Shown here in pieces: positions 9,846 through 18,838 of a stretch of 64,000 bases of DNA. Each line of letters starts with the position of its first letter. The first letter of the stretch is position 1. The DNA comes from Castellaniella defragrans (lineage in GTDB: Bacteria; Pseudomonadota; Gammaproteobacteria; Burkholderiales; Burkholderiaceae_B), in contig NZ_JACHIB010000014.1 in assembly GCF_014203015.1 (NCBI RefSeq), positions 62,001 to 126,000 of the forward strand. The letters run 5' to 3'. The notes beneath the pieces were generated by a model. The model ran no database searches. It had not been told where the DNA came from and worked only from the letters and a program-made list of their open reading frames with translations. Position numbers and translations under genes: made by a program.

Positions 9846-11678
9846 TCAGCGGCCCGCCCACTGCGGCCACTGGAAAAAGCAGGCGCCCTGCTCGGCCCCG
9901 TCCGCGTGGGCGCGGGCCACGCCGAACAGGTCGCGGCCGATTCCCTGCGCGGACGCCTCCGGATCGAAGGCGGCCGGCGCGCGCGCCAGCCAGGCCGCGT
10001 CCCCCCGCACCTCCAGCGTGCCGGCGACGGCGTCCAGCCGCACGAGGTCGCCGTCGCGCAGCCGCGCCAGCGGCCCGCCCGCGCAGGCCTCGGGCGTGAC
10101 GTGGATGGCGGCGGGCACCTTGCCCGAGGCGCCCGACATGCGGCCGTCGGTGACCAGGGCCACCCGGTGGCCGCGGGCCTGCAGCACGGACAGCGCGGGC
10201 GTCAACTGGTGCAGTTCGGGCATGCCGTTGGCGCGCGGCCCCTGGAAGCGCAGCACCGCCACCAGGTCGCGCTCCAGTTCGCCGCGCCCGAAGGCTTCGA
10301 GCAGCGCCGCCTGGGTCTCGAAGATCCGCGCGGGGGCCTCGACCACGCGGTGCTCGGGCGCGACGGCGGACACCTTGATCACCGCGCGCCCCAGGTTGCC
10401 GCGCAGCAGCTTCAGCCCGCCGTCGGGGCTGAAGGGCGCGTCCGCCGCGCGCAGCACCGCCGCGTCCGCCGAGGCGCGCGGGCCGTCCTCCCAGACCAGC
10501 GCACCGTCGCGCAACGCCGGGCGGCGCGTGTAGGCCTCCAGCCCCCGGCCCATGATGGTGGTCACGTCCTCGTGCAGCAGCCCGGCCTCGCGCAGGCTGC
10601 GGATCAGGACCGCCATGCCGCCCGCCGCCTGGAACTGGTTCACGTCGGCCGGGCCGTTCGGATAGACGCGCGCCAGCAGCGGCACCACCGCCGACAGCTC
10701 GGAAAAATCGTCCCAGTCGATGGCGATGCCCGCCGCGCGGGCGACCGCCACCAGGTGCAGGGTGTGGTTGGTGGAGCCGCCGGTGGCCAGCAGGCCGACG
10801 ATGCCGTTGACCAGCGCGCGCTCGTCGATGACTTCGGCCACCGGCGTGAAGCGCCCGCCTCCGGCGGCCAGGCCCAGCGCGTGGCGCGCGGCCTCGCGCG
10901 TCAGGGCCTCGCGCAGCGCGGTGCCCGGCGGCACGAAGGACGCCCCCGGCAGGTGCAGGCCCATGATCTCCATCAGCATCTGGTTGGAATTGGCCGTGCC
11001 GTAGAAGGTACAGGTGCCGGGCGCGTGATAGGCCGCCATTTCCGAGGCCAGCAGCGCGTCGCGGCCCACCTCGCCCTGCGCATGCCGCTGCCGCACGCGG
11101 GACTTTTCCTCGTTGGAGAGGCCCGAAGGCATCGGACCGGCCGGCACGAAGACCACCGGCAGGTGGCCGAAGCCGAGCGCGCCGATCAGCATGCCCGGCA
11201 CGATCTTGTCGCACACCCCCAGGCAGACCGCCGCGTCGAACATCTGGTGGCTGAGCGCGATCGCCGTGGCCATGGCGATCACGTCGCGGGAAAACAGGCT
11301 CAGTTCCATGCCCGCCTGGCCCTGCGTGATGCCGTCGCACATGGCGGGCACGCCGCCCGCGAACTGCGCGCTGCCGCCGGCGGCGAAGGCGGCCTGCCGG
11401 ATCCAGGCCGGATAGCGCCCCAGCGGCTGGTGCGCCGAGAGCATGTCGTTGTAGGCCGAGACGATGGCCAGGTTGGGCCGTTCGGAGCCCGCCAGGCGCG
11501 CCTTGGCGGCAGCGGGCTCGGCCGCCAGGGCGTGGGCCAGGTTGGCGCACGCCAGCCCGGCGCGCTGGGTCTTTTTCCCATAGGCGGCGCGGCTGCGCGC
11601 CAGGTAGCGCTCGCGCGTGGCGCGGCTGCGGGCGGCGATGCGTTCGGTGACGGACTGGACGACGGGATGAAGGGTCAC
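9846..11678 (-). CDS. edd: 6-phosphogluconate dehydratase (Entner-Doudoroff)
   Basis: Dehydrates 6-phosphogluconate to 2-keto-3-deoxy-6-phosphogluconate (KDPG); 610 residues, full IlvD/Edd length. Fe-S ligand regions are visible: [25 protein letters not shown] and [13 protein letters not shown]; the C-terminal part has [18 protein letters not shown]. It is divergent from hexR, with two HexR-like 15-mers between them. No KDPG aldolase gene follows it, and none was seen elsewhere in the window, so eda must be unlinked or replaced. Confidence 0.96.
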   Translation of the reverse strand: MTLHPVVQSVTERIAARSRATRERYLARSRAAYGKKTQRAGLACANLAHALAAEPAAAKARLAGSERPNLAIVSAYNDMLSAHQPLGRYPAWIRQAAFAAGGSAQFAGGVPAMCDGITQGQAGMELSLFSRDVIAMATAIALSHQMFDAAVCLGVCDKIVPGMLIGALGFGHLPVVFVPAGPMPSGLSNEEKSRVRQRHAQGEVGRDALLASEMAAYHAPGTCTFYGTANSNQMLMEIMGLHLPGASFVPPGTALREALTREAARHALGLAAGGGRFTPVAEVIDERALVNGIVGLLATGGSTNHTLHLVAVARAAGIAIDWDDFSELSAVVPLLARVYPNGPADVNQFQAAGGMAVLIRSLREAGLLHEDVTTIMGRGLEAYTRRPALRDGALVWEDGPRASADAAVLRAADAPFSPDGGLKLLRGNLGRAVIKVSAVAPEHRVVEAPARIFETQAALLEAFGRGELERDLVAVLRFQGPRANGMPELHQLTPALSVLQARGHRVALVTDGRMSGASGKVPAAIHVTPEACAGGPLARLRDGDLVRLDAVAGTLEVRGDAAWLARAPAAFDPEASAQGIGRDLFGVARAHADGAEQGACFFQWPQWAGR

Positions 11679-11735
11679 GGCAGCCTCCGGAGGGCGGGAT
11701 GGAATGGGACGAGGGAGTTTCAGTATAGGTCTTTT

Positions 11736-11750
11736 TATAGTCGAACTACA
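11736..11750. promoter_or_regulatory. HexR-like operator (edd-proximal)
   Basis: The 15-mer TATAGTCGAACTACA (other strand TGTAGTTCGACTATA) is a near-palindrome with the same TGTAGT/ACTAnA plan as the site upstream of zwf. It lies 58 bp before the edd start in the edd-hexR intergenic region, a position suited to repressing edd. Confidence 0.6.
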
Positions 11751-11756
11751 TTTTTC

Positions 11757-11771
11757 TTCGTTAAAAACGAA
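11757..11771. promoter_or_regulatory. AT-rich palindrome TTCGTTAAAAACGAA
   Basis: A perfect inverted repeat with 6-bp arms and a 3-bp centre, lying between the two HexR-like sites. It differs from the HexR pattern, so it may be a second regulator's site or part of a promoter. No binder is identified. Confidence 0.4.
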
Positions 11772-11785
11772 TTTTTCTTATTTAA

Positions 11786-11800
11786 CGTAGTTTTGCTACT
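11786..11800. promoter_or_regulatory. HexR-like operator (hexR-proximal)
   Basis: The 15-mer CGTAGTTTTGCTACT has perfect GTAG/CTAC arms around a 5-bp centre and resembles the sites before zwf and edd. It lies 118 bp before the hexR start, suited to autoregulation. Confidence 0.55.
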
Positions 11801-11854
11801 TTCGTGTCCGATCCCCCCCACCTCCCGGCCTGCAGGCCGGTCGGATTCGATAGG

Positions 11855-11884
11855 CACGGAATGGTCCGCAGGGACCATTCCGTG
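11855..11884. repeat. 30-bp perfect inverted repeat in the hexR leader
   Basis: Two exactly complementary 13-base arms (11855-11867 and 11872-11884, outer end CACGG...) enclose a 4-base loop. There is no following T-run, so it is not a standard terminator. The right arm overlaps a second copy of CGTGTCCGATC; the first copy lies at 11803-11813. It could be an mRNA hairpin just before the hexR start or a protein-binding site. Confidence 0.6.
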
Positions 11885-11918
11885 TCCGATCTCATCGCGC
11901 CTTTATACTGGTGCCCTC

Positions 11919-12764
11919 ATGAACACATCCATCCTGCCCGAGCTGCGCGCCCGTCTGCCCAGGCTGAGCCGCGCCGCCGCCCGTGTCGCGCGCCTGGCGC
12001 TCGCCCAGCCCGGCGAGGTCGCGCGCATGACCATCGGCGAGATCGCCCGGGCGGCCGAAGTCAGCGAGCCCACGGTCATCCGCTTCTGCCGCGCGCTGGG
12101 CCATGCGGGATGGCCGGATTTCAAGGTCAGGCTGGCCGCCAGCCTGATGGCCGGGGTGCCCTACGTGCATTCCTCGCTGCGGCCCGACGAAAGCGTGGCC
12201 GGCCTGACCGGCAAGGTCTTCGACAACGCCGTCTCGGCGCTGCTGCGCGTGCGCGACGCGCTCGACCCCGCCGCGCTCGAAGCGGCCATCGACCTGCTGG
12301 CGCGGGCGCGCCGCATCGAGTTCTACGGCGTGGGCAATTCCGGCATCGTCGCCGCCGACGCGCAGCACAAGTTCTTCCGCTACGACCTGGCGGTCGCCGC
12401 CTATGCCGACAGCCACATCCAGGCCATGGCGGCCTCGCTGCTGGGTCCGGCCGACGCGCTGGTAGCCATCTCGCACTCGGGCCGCTCGCGCGAACTGCTC
12501 GAAGCCGCCGGCCTGGCGCGGGCCAACGGCTGCCCCCTCGTCGCCATCACCGCCTCGGGCACGCCCCTGGCCGAACTGGCGACGCTGCACCTGCGCGCCG
12601 ACACCCAGGAGGACACCGCGCTCTACAGCCCCATGATCTCGCGGCTGGCGCACCTGGCGATCATCGACGTGCTGGCCCTGGGCGTGGCCCTGCGGCGCGG
12701 CGACCAGGCCAGCCGGGTGCTGGAAAAGACCAAGAAAAGCCTGCTCGGCAAGCGCCGGCCGTAA
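11919..12764 (+). CDS. hexR: RpiR-family regulator of glucose catabolism, HexR
   Basis: A 281-residue regulator with an N-terminal HTH_6 domain (MTIGEIARAAEVSEPTVIRFCRALG at about residues 37-60) and a C-terminal SIS sugar-phosphate-binding domain (FYGVGNSG, AISHSGRSREL, ITASGTPLAE). HexR proteins repress zwf/edd-type genes and are released by KDPG. Its position divergent from edd and next to zwf-glk-pgl, with matching 15-bp palindromes at both promoters, supports that role. The family could also be read as a generic RpiR regulator, but context makes HexR likely. Confidence 0.88.
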   Translation: MNTSILPELRARLPRLSRAAARVARLALAQPGEVARMTIGEIARAAEVSEPTVIRFCRALGHAGWPDFKVRLAASLMAGVPYVHSSLRPDESVAGLTGKVFDNAVSALLRVRDALDPAALEAAIDLLARARRIEFYGVGNSGIVAADAQHKFFRYDLAVAAYADSHIQAMAASLLGPADALVAISHSGRSRELLEAAGLARANGCPLVAITASGTPLAELATLHLRADTQEDTALYSPMISRLAHLAIIDVLALGVALRRGDQASRVLEKTKKSLLGKRRP

Positions 12765-12792
12765 CCCCCGCCGCCACTCCCACCGGACCCTC

Positions 12793-15700
12793 ATGGACCA
12801 CCCGATTTCCATTCCTTCCCTGCCCTCGGTCGGCCCCACCCTGGCCGCCCTGCGGCCCGGCCAGCGCTACGCCCAGCCGCGCCCGCCGGGCTCGGGCGAC
12901 GCCCTGCTGCTGGCCGCCCTGGCGCGCGAGGCCCGGCATCCCCTGGCCGCCTTCTGCGCCGACCCGCTGGCCGCCCGGCGCCTGGCCGACGAGACCGCCC
13001 TGTTCGACCCGGACCTGCGCGTGCGCTTCCTGCCCGACTGGGAAACCCTGCCCTACGACAGCTTCTCGCCGCACCAGGACCTGATTTCCGAACGCCTGCG
13101 CACCCTGCACGCCCTGAGCCAGGGCGCCGTGGACATCCTGGTGGTGCCGGTCACCACCGCGCTGGTCCGGCTGGCCCCGCCCGCCTTCCTGGCGGCCTAC
13201 ACCTTCCATTTCCGCCAGGGCGACGCCCTGGACGAGGACCGCCTGCGCACCCAGCTGACCCTGGCCAACTACAGCCACGTCACCCAGGTCGGCGCGCCCG
13301 GCGAATTCTGCATCCGCGGCGGCCTGATTGACCTGTTCCCCATGGGATCGGCCCTGCCCTACCGCATCGACCTGTTCGACCGCGAGATCGAATCCATCCG
13401 CAGCTTCGACGGCGACACCCAGCGCAGCCTGTACCCGGTGCGCGAGATCGAGCTGCTGCCCGGCCGCGAATTCCCCATGGACGAGGCCGCACGCAACCGC
13501 TTCCGCGCGCGCTTCCGCGAAGTCTTCGAGGGCGACCCGTCGCGCGCCCTGCCCTACAGGGACATCGGCAGCGGCATCGCCTTCGCCGGCATCGAGTACT
13601 ACCTGCCGCTGTTCTTCGAGCAGACGGCCACGCTGTTCGACTACCTGCCGCCCGACACGCTCGCCGTCACGCTGGGCGACGCCCCGGCGGCCATCGACCG
13701 CTTCACGCAGGACGCGCGCAACCGCTGGCAGTTCCTGAAGTCCGACCCGGAACGCCCGGTGCTGCCGCCCGACGCCCTGTTCCTGGACGACGAGGCCTTT
13801 CACGCCCGCCTGCGCGGCCTGGCCCGCCTGGCGTTCACCGGCGAAGGCACGCATCCGGACTTCGCCCCCTGCCCGCCCGCGGCCGTCAACCGCCGCGCCG
13901 ACGACCCCCTGGCCGACCTGCGCCGCCACCTGGACGCGACCCCGCTACGCACGGCGCTGTGCGTGGACTCCGCCGGCCGGCGCGAGACCATCGCCGAACT
14001 GCTGGCCGACTACCATCTGAAGCCCGACGCCATCTTCGATACCTGGCAAGACTGGCTGCAGAGCGAAGCGCGCCTTCCCTCGCCGGACCGCCCCGGGACG
14101 GAAGGCGCCCCCTCGGGCGGCGGCAAGCCGGAGGCGCAGCGCGGGGGCCATTTTTCCCTGGTGGTGGCCCCGCTGTCGGGCGGCTTCCAGGCGCCGCCCG
14201 CCGGCCTGGCGGTGCTGACGGAAAACGACCTCTACCCCGCCCAGGCCGGCCGCCCGCCGCGCACGCGCCGCCACGAGCGCAGCAGCGACGTCGACGCCAT
14301 GGTGCGCGACCTGGCCGAGCTGCACGTGGGCGACCCGGTGGTGCACGTGCAGCACGGCATCGGCCGCTACCGCGGCCTGGTCAGCATGGACCTGGGCGAA
14401 GGCCCCATCGAGCTGCTGCACCTGGAATACGCGCGCGACGCCACCCTGTACGTGCCGGTCTCGCAGCTGCACCTGATCGCCCGCTACAGCGGCGCCGATC
14501 CGGACCAGGCGCCGCTGCATCCGCTGGGCTCGGGCCAGTGGGAGAAGGCCCGCCGCAAGGCCGCGCGCCAGGCGCGCGACACGGCCGCCGAACTGCTGGC
14601 CCTCTACGCCAAGCGGGCCGCCCGCGAAGGCCTGCGCTTCAAGTTCCCCACCCGCGACTACCAGGCCTTCGCCGAGGGCTTCGGCTTCGAGGAAACCCCC
14701 GACCAGGCCGCCGCCATCGCGGCGGTGATCCAGGACATGACCTCCGGGCGTCCCATGGACCGCCTGGTCTGCGGCGACGTGGGCTTCGGCAAGACCGAGG
14801 TCGCCCTGCGCGCCGCCTTCCTGGCCGTCATGAACGGCCGCCAGGTGGCGCTGCTGTGCCCCACCACCCTGCTGGCCGAGCAGCACGCGCAGAACTTCGC
14901 CACGCGCTTCGCCGACTGGCCGGTGCGCATCGCCGAGCTGTCCCGCTTCCGCACCGGCAAGGAAACCGCCAAGGCCATCGCCGGCCTGGCCGAGGGCTCG
15001 GTGGACATCGTCATCGGCACGCACAAGATCCTCTCCAGGGAGGTGCGCTACAAGCAGCTGGGCCTGGTCATCATCGACGAGGAGCACCGCTTCGGCGTGC
15101 GCCAGAAGGAGGCCCTGAAGGCCCTGCGCGCCGAGGTGGACGTGCTGACCCTGACGGCCACGCCCATCCCGCGCACCCTGGGCATGTCGCTGGAAGGCAT
15201 CCGCGACTTCTCCGTGATCGCCACCGCGCCGCAGAAGCGGCTGGCGATCAAGACCTTCGTGCGCCGCGAGGACGGCAGCACCATCCGCGAGGCCATCCTG
15301 CGCGAGCTCAAGCGCGGCGGCCAGGTCTACTTCCTGCACAACGAGGTCGAGACCATCCACAACCGCCGCGCGCGGCTGGAGGAACTCGTCCCCGAGGCCC
15401 GCATCGCCGTCGCCCACGGCCAGATGGCCGAGCGCGAGCTGGAAGAAGTCATGAAGGGTTTCTACCAGCAGCGCTTCAACGTGCTGCTGTGCACCACCAT
15501 CATCGAGACCGGCATCGACGTGCCCACGGCCAACACCATCCTCATCCACCGCGCCGACAAGCTCGGCCTGGCGCAGCTGCACCAGCTGCGCGGGCGGGTG
15601 GGCCGGTCCCACCACCAGGCCTACGCCTACCTGCTGACCCCGGGCGAGGACGCCATGACCGCCAACGCCAAGAAGCGCCTGGAGGCCATCCAGTCCATGG

Positions 15701-16335
15701 AGGAACTGGGCGCGGGCTTCTTCCTCGCCATGCACGACCTGGAGATCCGCGGCAGCGGCGAAGTGCTGGGCGAATCGCAGTCCGGCAACATCCAGGAGAT
15801 CGGCTACAGCCTGTACAACGACATGCTGGCCGCCGCCGTGCGCGCCCTGAAGTCCGGCGAGGAGCCCGACCTGGAATCGCCCTTCGGCAGCCAGTGCGAG
15901 GTCAACCTGCACGCTCCGGCGCTGCTGCCCTCGGACTACTGCGCCGACGTCCAGGCCCGGCTGGGCCTGTACAAGCGCCTGGCGCACGCCGCCGACGCCG
16001 ACGCGCTCGCCCTGCTGCAGGAAGAGCTGATCGACCGCTACGGCAAGCTGCCCGAGGCCGGCCAGACCCTGCTGTCGCTGCACCGCCTGCGGCTGCTGGC
16101 CGAGCCGCTGGGCGTGATCAAGATCGACGCCGGCGAGACCCAGGCCTCGATCCAGTTCGCCGCCCAGCCCAACGTGGACCCGATCCGCATCATCGAGCTG
16201 GTGCAGCAGGACCGCCAGGTCCGCCTGAACGGCCCCGACCGCCTGAAGATCACCTTCGGCGGCACGGTGGACGTGCCCGGCCGCGTGCAGAAGCTGCGCG
16301 GCCTGCTGCAAAGGCTGGCGGGCGCGGCGGCGTAG
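12793..16335 (+). CDS. mfd: transcription-repair coupling factor Mfd
   Basis: A DNA translocase that displaces stalled RNA polymerase and recruits UvrA; 1180 residues, close to family size. Order: UvrB-homology region (from PDWETLPYDSFSPHQDLISERL at about residue 80), RNA-polymerase-interacting domain (VGDPVVHVQHGIGRYRGL), translocase with Walker A GDVGFGKTEVALRA near residue 661, DEEH box in IIDEEHRFG, and the C-terminal TRCF domain. Residues ~427-453 (LPSPDRPGTEGAPSGGG...) form an extra low-complexity segment encoded by a GC-rich palindromic insert. The gene starts 28 bp after hexR and seems otherwise intact. Confidence 0.96.
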   Translation: MDHPISIPSLPSVGPTLAALRPGQRYAQPRPPGSGDALLLAALAREARHPLAAFCADPLAARRLADETALFDPDLRVRFLPDWETLPYDSFSPHQDLISERLRTLHALSQGAVDILVVPVTTALVRLAPPAFLAAYTFHFRQGDALDEDRLRTQLTLANYSHVTQVGAPGEFCIRGGLIDLFPMGSALPYRIDLFDREIESIRSFDGDTQRSLYPVREIELLPGREFPMDEAARNRFRARFREVFEGDPSRALPYRDIGSGIAFAGIEYYLPLFFEQTATLFDYLPPDTLAVTLGDAPAAIDRFTQDARNRWQFLKSDPERPVLPPDALFLDDEAFHARLRGLARLAFTGEGTHPDFAPCPPAAVNRRADDPLADLRRHLDATPLRTALCVDSAGRRETIAELLADYHLKPDAIFDTWQDWLQSEARLPSPDRPGTEGAPSGGGKPEAQRGGHFSLVVAPLSGGFQAPPAGLAVLTENDLYPAQAGRPPRTRRHERSSDVDAMVRDLAELHVGDPVVHVQHGIGRYRGLVSMDLGEGPIELLHLEYARDATLYVPVSQLHLIARYSGADPDQAPLHPLGSGQWEKARRKAARQARDTAAELLALYAKRAAREGLRFKFPTRDYQAFAEGFGFEETPDQAAAIAAVIQDMTSGRPMDRLVCGDVGFGKTEVALRAAFLAVMNGRQVALLCPTTLLAEQHAQNFATRFADWPVRIAELSRFRTGKETAKAIAGLAEGSVDIVIGTHKILSREVRYKQLGLVIIDEEHRFGVRQKEALKALRAEVDVLTLTATPIPRTLGMSLEGIRDFSVIATAPQKRLAIKTFVRREDGSTIREAILRELKRGGQVYFLHNEVETIHNRRARLEELVPEARIAVAHGQMAERELEEVMKGFYQQRFNVLLCTTIIETGIDVPTANTILIHRADKLGLAQLHQLRGRVGRSHHQAYAYLLTPGEDAMTANAKKRLEAIQSMEELGAGFFLAMHDLEIRGSGEVLGESQSGNIQEIGYSLYNDMLAAAVRALKSGEEPDLESPFGSQCEVNLHAPALLPSDYCADVQARLGLYKRLAHAADADALALLQEELIDRYGKLPEAGQTLLSLHRLRLLAEPLGVIKIDAGETQASIQFAAQPNVDPIRIIELVQQDRQVRLNGPDRLKITFGGTVDVPGRVQKLRGLLQRLAGAAA
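14071..14149. repeat. GC-rich palindromic repeat inserted in frame within mfd
   Basis: It opens with an 8-bp inverted repeat (CGCCTTCC at 14071-14078, GGAAGGCG at 14100-14107). It continues from GGCGCCCCC to GGGGGCC, resembling interspersed intergenic repeats of Bordetella/Achromobacter-type genomes. The reading frame stays open and encodes about 26 Pro/Gly-rich residues absent from the usual Mfd pattern. Repeat identity is from memory, not searched. Confidence 0.45.
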
Positions 16336-16687
16336 CCGCGCGCCAACGGCCGCAAGGGCGGCCGGCCGCGCAAGCGGCCGGACGGGGGCTGAACCCGCGC
16401 GCCGCTCTACCGGCCCGTATTTCCGACAGCCCGCCTTCCCGCCGCCCCGCCTTCCCATCGGCCCGCCGGCCCGCCTTCCCGCCGCCCCGCATTATTTGAA
16501 CTGATAATTATTATTGTTTAGAATTTCACCCTCATCCTGGCAGGATCCGCACGCCAACGCCAATCGCCTGCGCGCCGCTCCCGCCTCCGAGAGGAAATTC
16601 GCGTCGAAGCCGCCGCCGGGTCCAGAAGATCCGCCCGGGCCTTCCCCTCCCTTTCCGTTCCTCCACCGACCATCAAGCAGGAAAGAC
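16336..16687. other. intergenic region mfd to siderophore receptor, with a 22-bp direct repeat
   Basis: No gene is seen. It holds an exact 22-bp direct repeat (16429-16450 and 16469-16490, 40-bp offset, pattern GCCCGCCTTCCCGCC...). An AT-rich promoter/Fur-like patch (16496-16524) and a roughly 160-base leader precede the receptor start. Confidence 0.6.
16496..16524 (+). promoter_or_regulatory. sigma-70 promoter with an embedded Fur-like site
   Basis: The -35 is TTGAAC (16496-16501), followed by a 17-bp spacer and the -10 TAGAAT (16519-16524). The spacer contains GATAATTATTATTG (16503-16516), close to the GATAAT hexamer arrays of Fur boxes. The same -35, spacing and -10 recur before the second receptor gene at 22370-22398. 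Confidence 0.65.
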
Positions 16688-18838
16688 ATGCGGAAATCGA
16701 TCCATAGACTCCAGGCCTGGGCGGCGCTCGCTGCGACCGGGTGCCTGGCGCTGGCATCGGCCCCCGGCCATGCGCAGAACGCCGCGACGGATGCGGCCAA
16801 CGCCGACGCCCCGGCGATCCGGTCCGGAAGCGCGGCGCCGGCGGCCCGGCCGGAGGCCGCCGGCGCAGGCGGCCGCGCCGTCGGCGAACTCGACGCGGTC
16901 ACCGTCGTCGGCACCGTCGACGACCTGCAGGGCCTGGACTTCTACGCCCCCAATTCCAGCGCCGTGATCAGCGCCAAGGACATCGAGGCCCAAGGCGCCC
17001 GCAAGCTCGACGAGGCCCTGCAATACCAGGCGGGCATCCTCAGCGAACCCTTCGGCGCGGACAACAAGGTCGAGTGGTTCAAGATCCGCGGCTTCGACGC
17101 CTCCGTCTCGCTCGACGGCACGCCCACGACCCCGAACGGCTTCTTCGTCTGGAAGCCCGAGATCTTCGGCATCGAGTCGGTCGAAGTGCTCAAGGGGCCG
17201 AACTCCCTGGAATTCGGGGCCTCCGAGCCGGGCGGCGTGGTCAATCTGGTGACCAAGCGGCCCCACAAGGAAGAATCCCTGCGGATGAACGCCGAGGCCG
17301 GCCACCGCGGCCGCCTGGGCCTGGGCATCGACTACAACGGGCTCGCCAACGAGGCGGGCAGCGTCTACTACCGCATCGTCGCCCAGGCGCGCCGCGCCGA
17401 CGGCATGCAGCGGCAGACGGACATGAAGAGCTACTACCTCGCGCCCAGCCTGACCATCGACTTCAGCGAGCGCACTTCTCTGACGCTGCTCGCCAGCATC
17501 CAGCGCGAGGACGGCCGCCCGACCAACGGCTTCCTGCCCGCCTACGGCACCGTCATCGGCACCCCCTACGGCAAGATCGACCGGCGCCTGAACGCGGGCG
17601 AACCCGGCTTCGACCACCTGAAGCGCACGCAGGCCAGCGCCGGCTGGCTGTTCAGCCACACGTTCGCCCCGGACTGGACCTTCATGCAGAACTACAGGTT
17701 CTCGCACCTGGACATCGACCAGCGCAACGTGTTCGCCTGGGGCTCCGACGGCAACCGCGAACTGCTGCGCGGCTATTCGCTCACCGACGGCAGCACCCGC
17801 AACCACTACATCGACAACCGCATCAAGGGCCGCGTGCGCCTGGGCGAGTCGGTGGAGATCCTGCCCGTCGTCGGCATCGACTACCTGAAGTCCGACACCT
17901 CGGGCAGCAACAACGGCTTCGGCTGGGTGCCGAACCTGGACATGTTCGATCCGGTCTACGGCCAGCCCTTCCCGCTCTCCGCGCCGCCCTACGAACTGCG
18001 CACCAACCAGCTCGGCCTGTACGCCGCCGCCCAGGCGCGCGTCGGCTCGCACTGGAACTTCAACGCCGGCATCCGCCACGACCGCGCCCGCAGCGACGGC
18101 ATGATCGCCGGCGTCGACTCCGGCTACGACGTCAGCCGCAACAGCGTGAACGTCGGCGCCATGTACGTCAGCGACTACGGCGTCTCGCCCTACGTCAGCT
18201 ATTCCGAATCGTTCAAGCCCATCGCCGGCGTCGACGGCTACGGCAACACCTACCAGCCCTACGTGGGGAAACAGAAGGAAGCCGGGATCAAGCTGGACCC
18301 CGACTGGCTGGGCGGCACCCTGACGCTCGCCTACTTCGACGTCGAGGAGCGCAACGCCCTGATCTCGGACGCGTCCAACATCCAGTCGCAAAGCGGCAAG
18401 CGCACCAACCGCGGCGTGGAACTGCAGGGCGATTTCGATCTCACGCCCGCCACCCGCCTCAGGGTGTCCTATACCTACAACCATTCGCGCCAGGACGTCA
18501 ACGGCGGCCAGACGGTCCGCACGCCGCTGATTCCCCGGCACCAGGCCAGCCTCTGGCTGAGCCACCGCCTGGGCCTGCCCAACGGCGGCGCGCTCACGCT
18601 CGCGGCCGGCGCGCGCTACAACGGCCCGACCGAGGACCAGCAGTACTACCCCGGCGAGACCATTCCCGGCTACACCCTGTTCGACCTGATGGCGCGCTAC
18701 CAGATCGACCGCAACTGGGCCGTGCAGCTGAACGCGCGCAACCTGGCCGACAAGACCTACGTCAGCGGCTGCGACTTCTACTGCTACTACGGCGGCGAAC
18801 GCACCATCGACATGCAGCTCCAGTATCAATGGCGCTGA
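16688..18838 (+). CDS. TonB-dependent ferric siderophore receptor (FhuA-like)
   Basis: Outer-membrane gated receptor of 716 residues. The start MRKSIHRLQAW is preceded by AGGAAAG, and a signal peptide ends at ASAPGHAQ. The TonB-box-like LDAVTVVGT precedes the plug domain (RKLDEALQYQAGI, WFKIRGFDASVSLDGTP, VEVLKGPNSLEFGASEPGGVVNLVTKRP), then a beta-barrel. The end CDFYCYYGGERTIDMQLQYQWR resembles hydroxamate-siderophore (FhuA/FoxA) receptors, with the paired cysteines typical of that group. The Fur-like promoter indicates iron-repressed expression. It overlaps the following MFS gene by 10 bp. The ligand is not determinable. Confidence 0.9.
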   Translation: MRKSIHRLQAWAALAATGCLALASAPGHAQNAATDAANADAPAIRSGSAAPAARPEAAGAGGRAVGELDAVTVVGTVDDLQGLDFYAPNSSAVISAKDIEAQGARKLDEALQYQAGILSEPFGADNKVEWFKIRGFDASVSLDGTPTTPNGFFVWKPEIFGIESVEVLKGPNSLEFGASEPGGVVNLVTKRPHKEESLRMNAEAGHRGRLGLGIDYNGLANEAGSVYYRIVAQARRADGMQRQTDMKSYYLAPSLTIDFSERTSLTLLASIQREDGRPTNGFLPAYGTVIGTPYGKIDRRLNAGEPGFDHLKRTQASAGWLFSHTFAPDWTFMQNYRFSHLDIDQRNVFAWGSDGNRELLRGYSLTDGSTRNHYIDNRIKGRVRLGESVEILPVVGIDYLKSDTSGSNNGFGWVPNLDMFDPVYGQPFPLSAPPYELRTNQLGLYAAAQARVGSHWNFNAGIRHDRARSDGMIAGVDSGYDVSRNSVNVGAMYVSDYGVSPYVSYSESFKPIAGVDGYGNTYQPYVGKQKEAGIKLDPDWLGGTLTLAYFDVEERNALISDASNIQSQSGKRTNRGVELQGDFDLTPATRLRVSYTYNHSRQDVNGGQTVRTPLIPRHQASLWLSHRLGLPNGGALTLAAGARYNGPTEDQQYYPGETIPGYTLFDLMARYQIDRNWAVQLNARNLADKTYVSGCDFYCYYGGERTIDMQLQYQWR

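Noticed and set aside
13945-16458. An 837-codon frame antisense to mfd
   Set aside because: Composition-driven shadow (rich in Gly/Ala/Val/Gln/Asp/His) without domain motifs; mfd on the plus strand is unambiguous.
16429-16490. The 22-bp direct repeat as a possible CRISPR or integration site
   Set aside because: Only two copies with an 18-bp gap of low-complexity GC sequence; no cas gene, integrase or tRNA end nearby.
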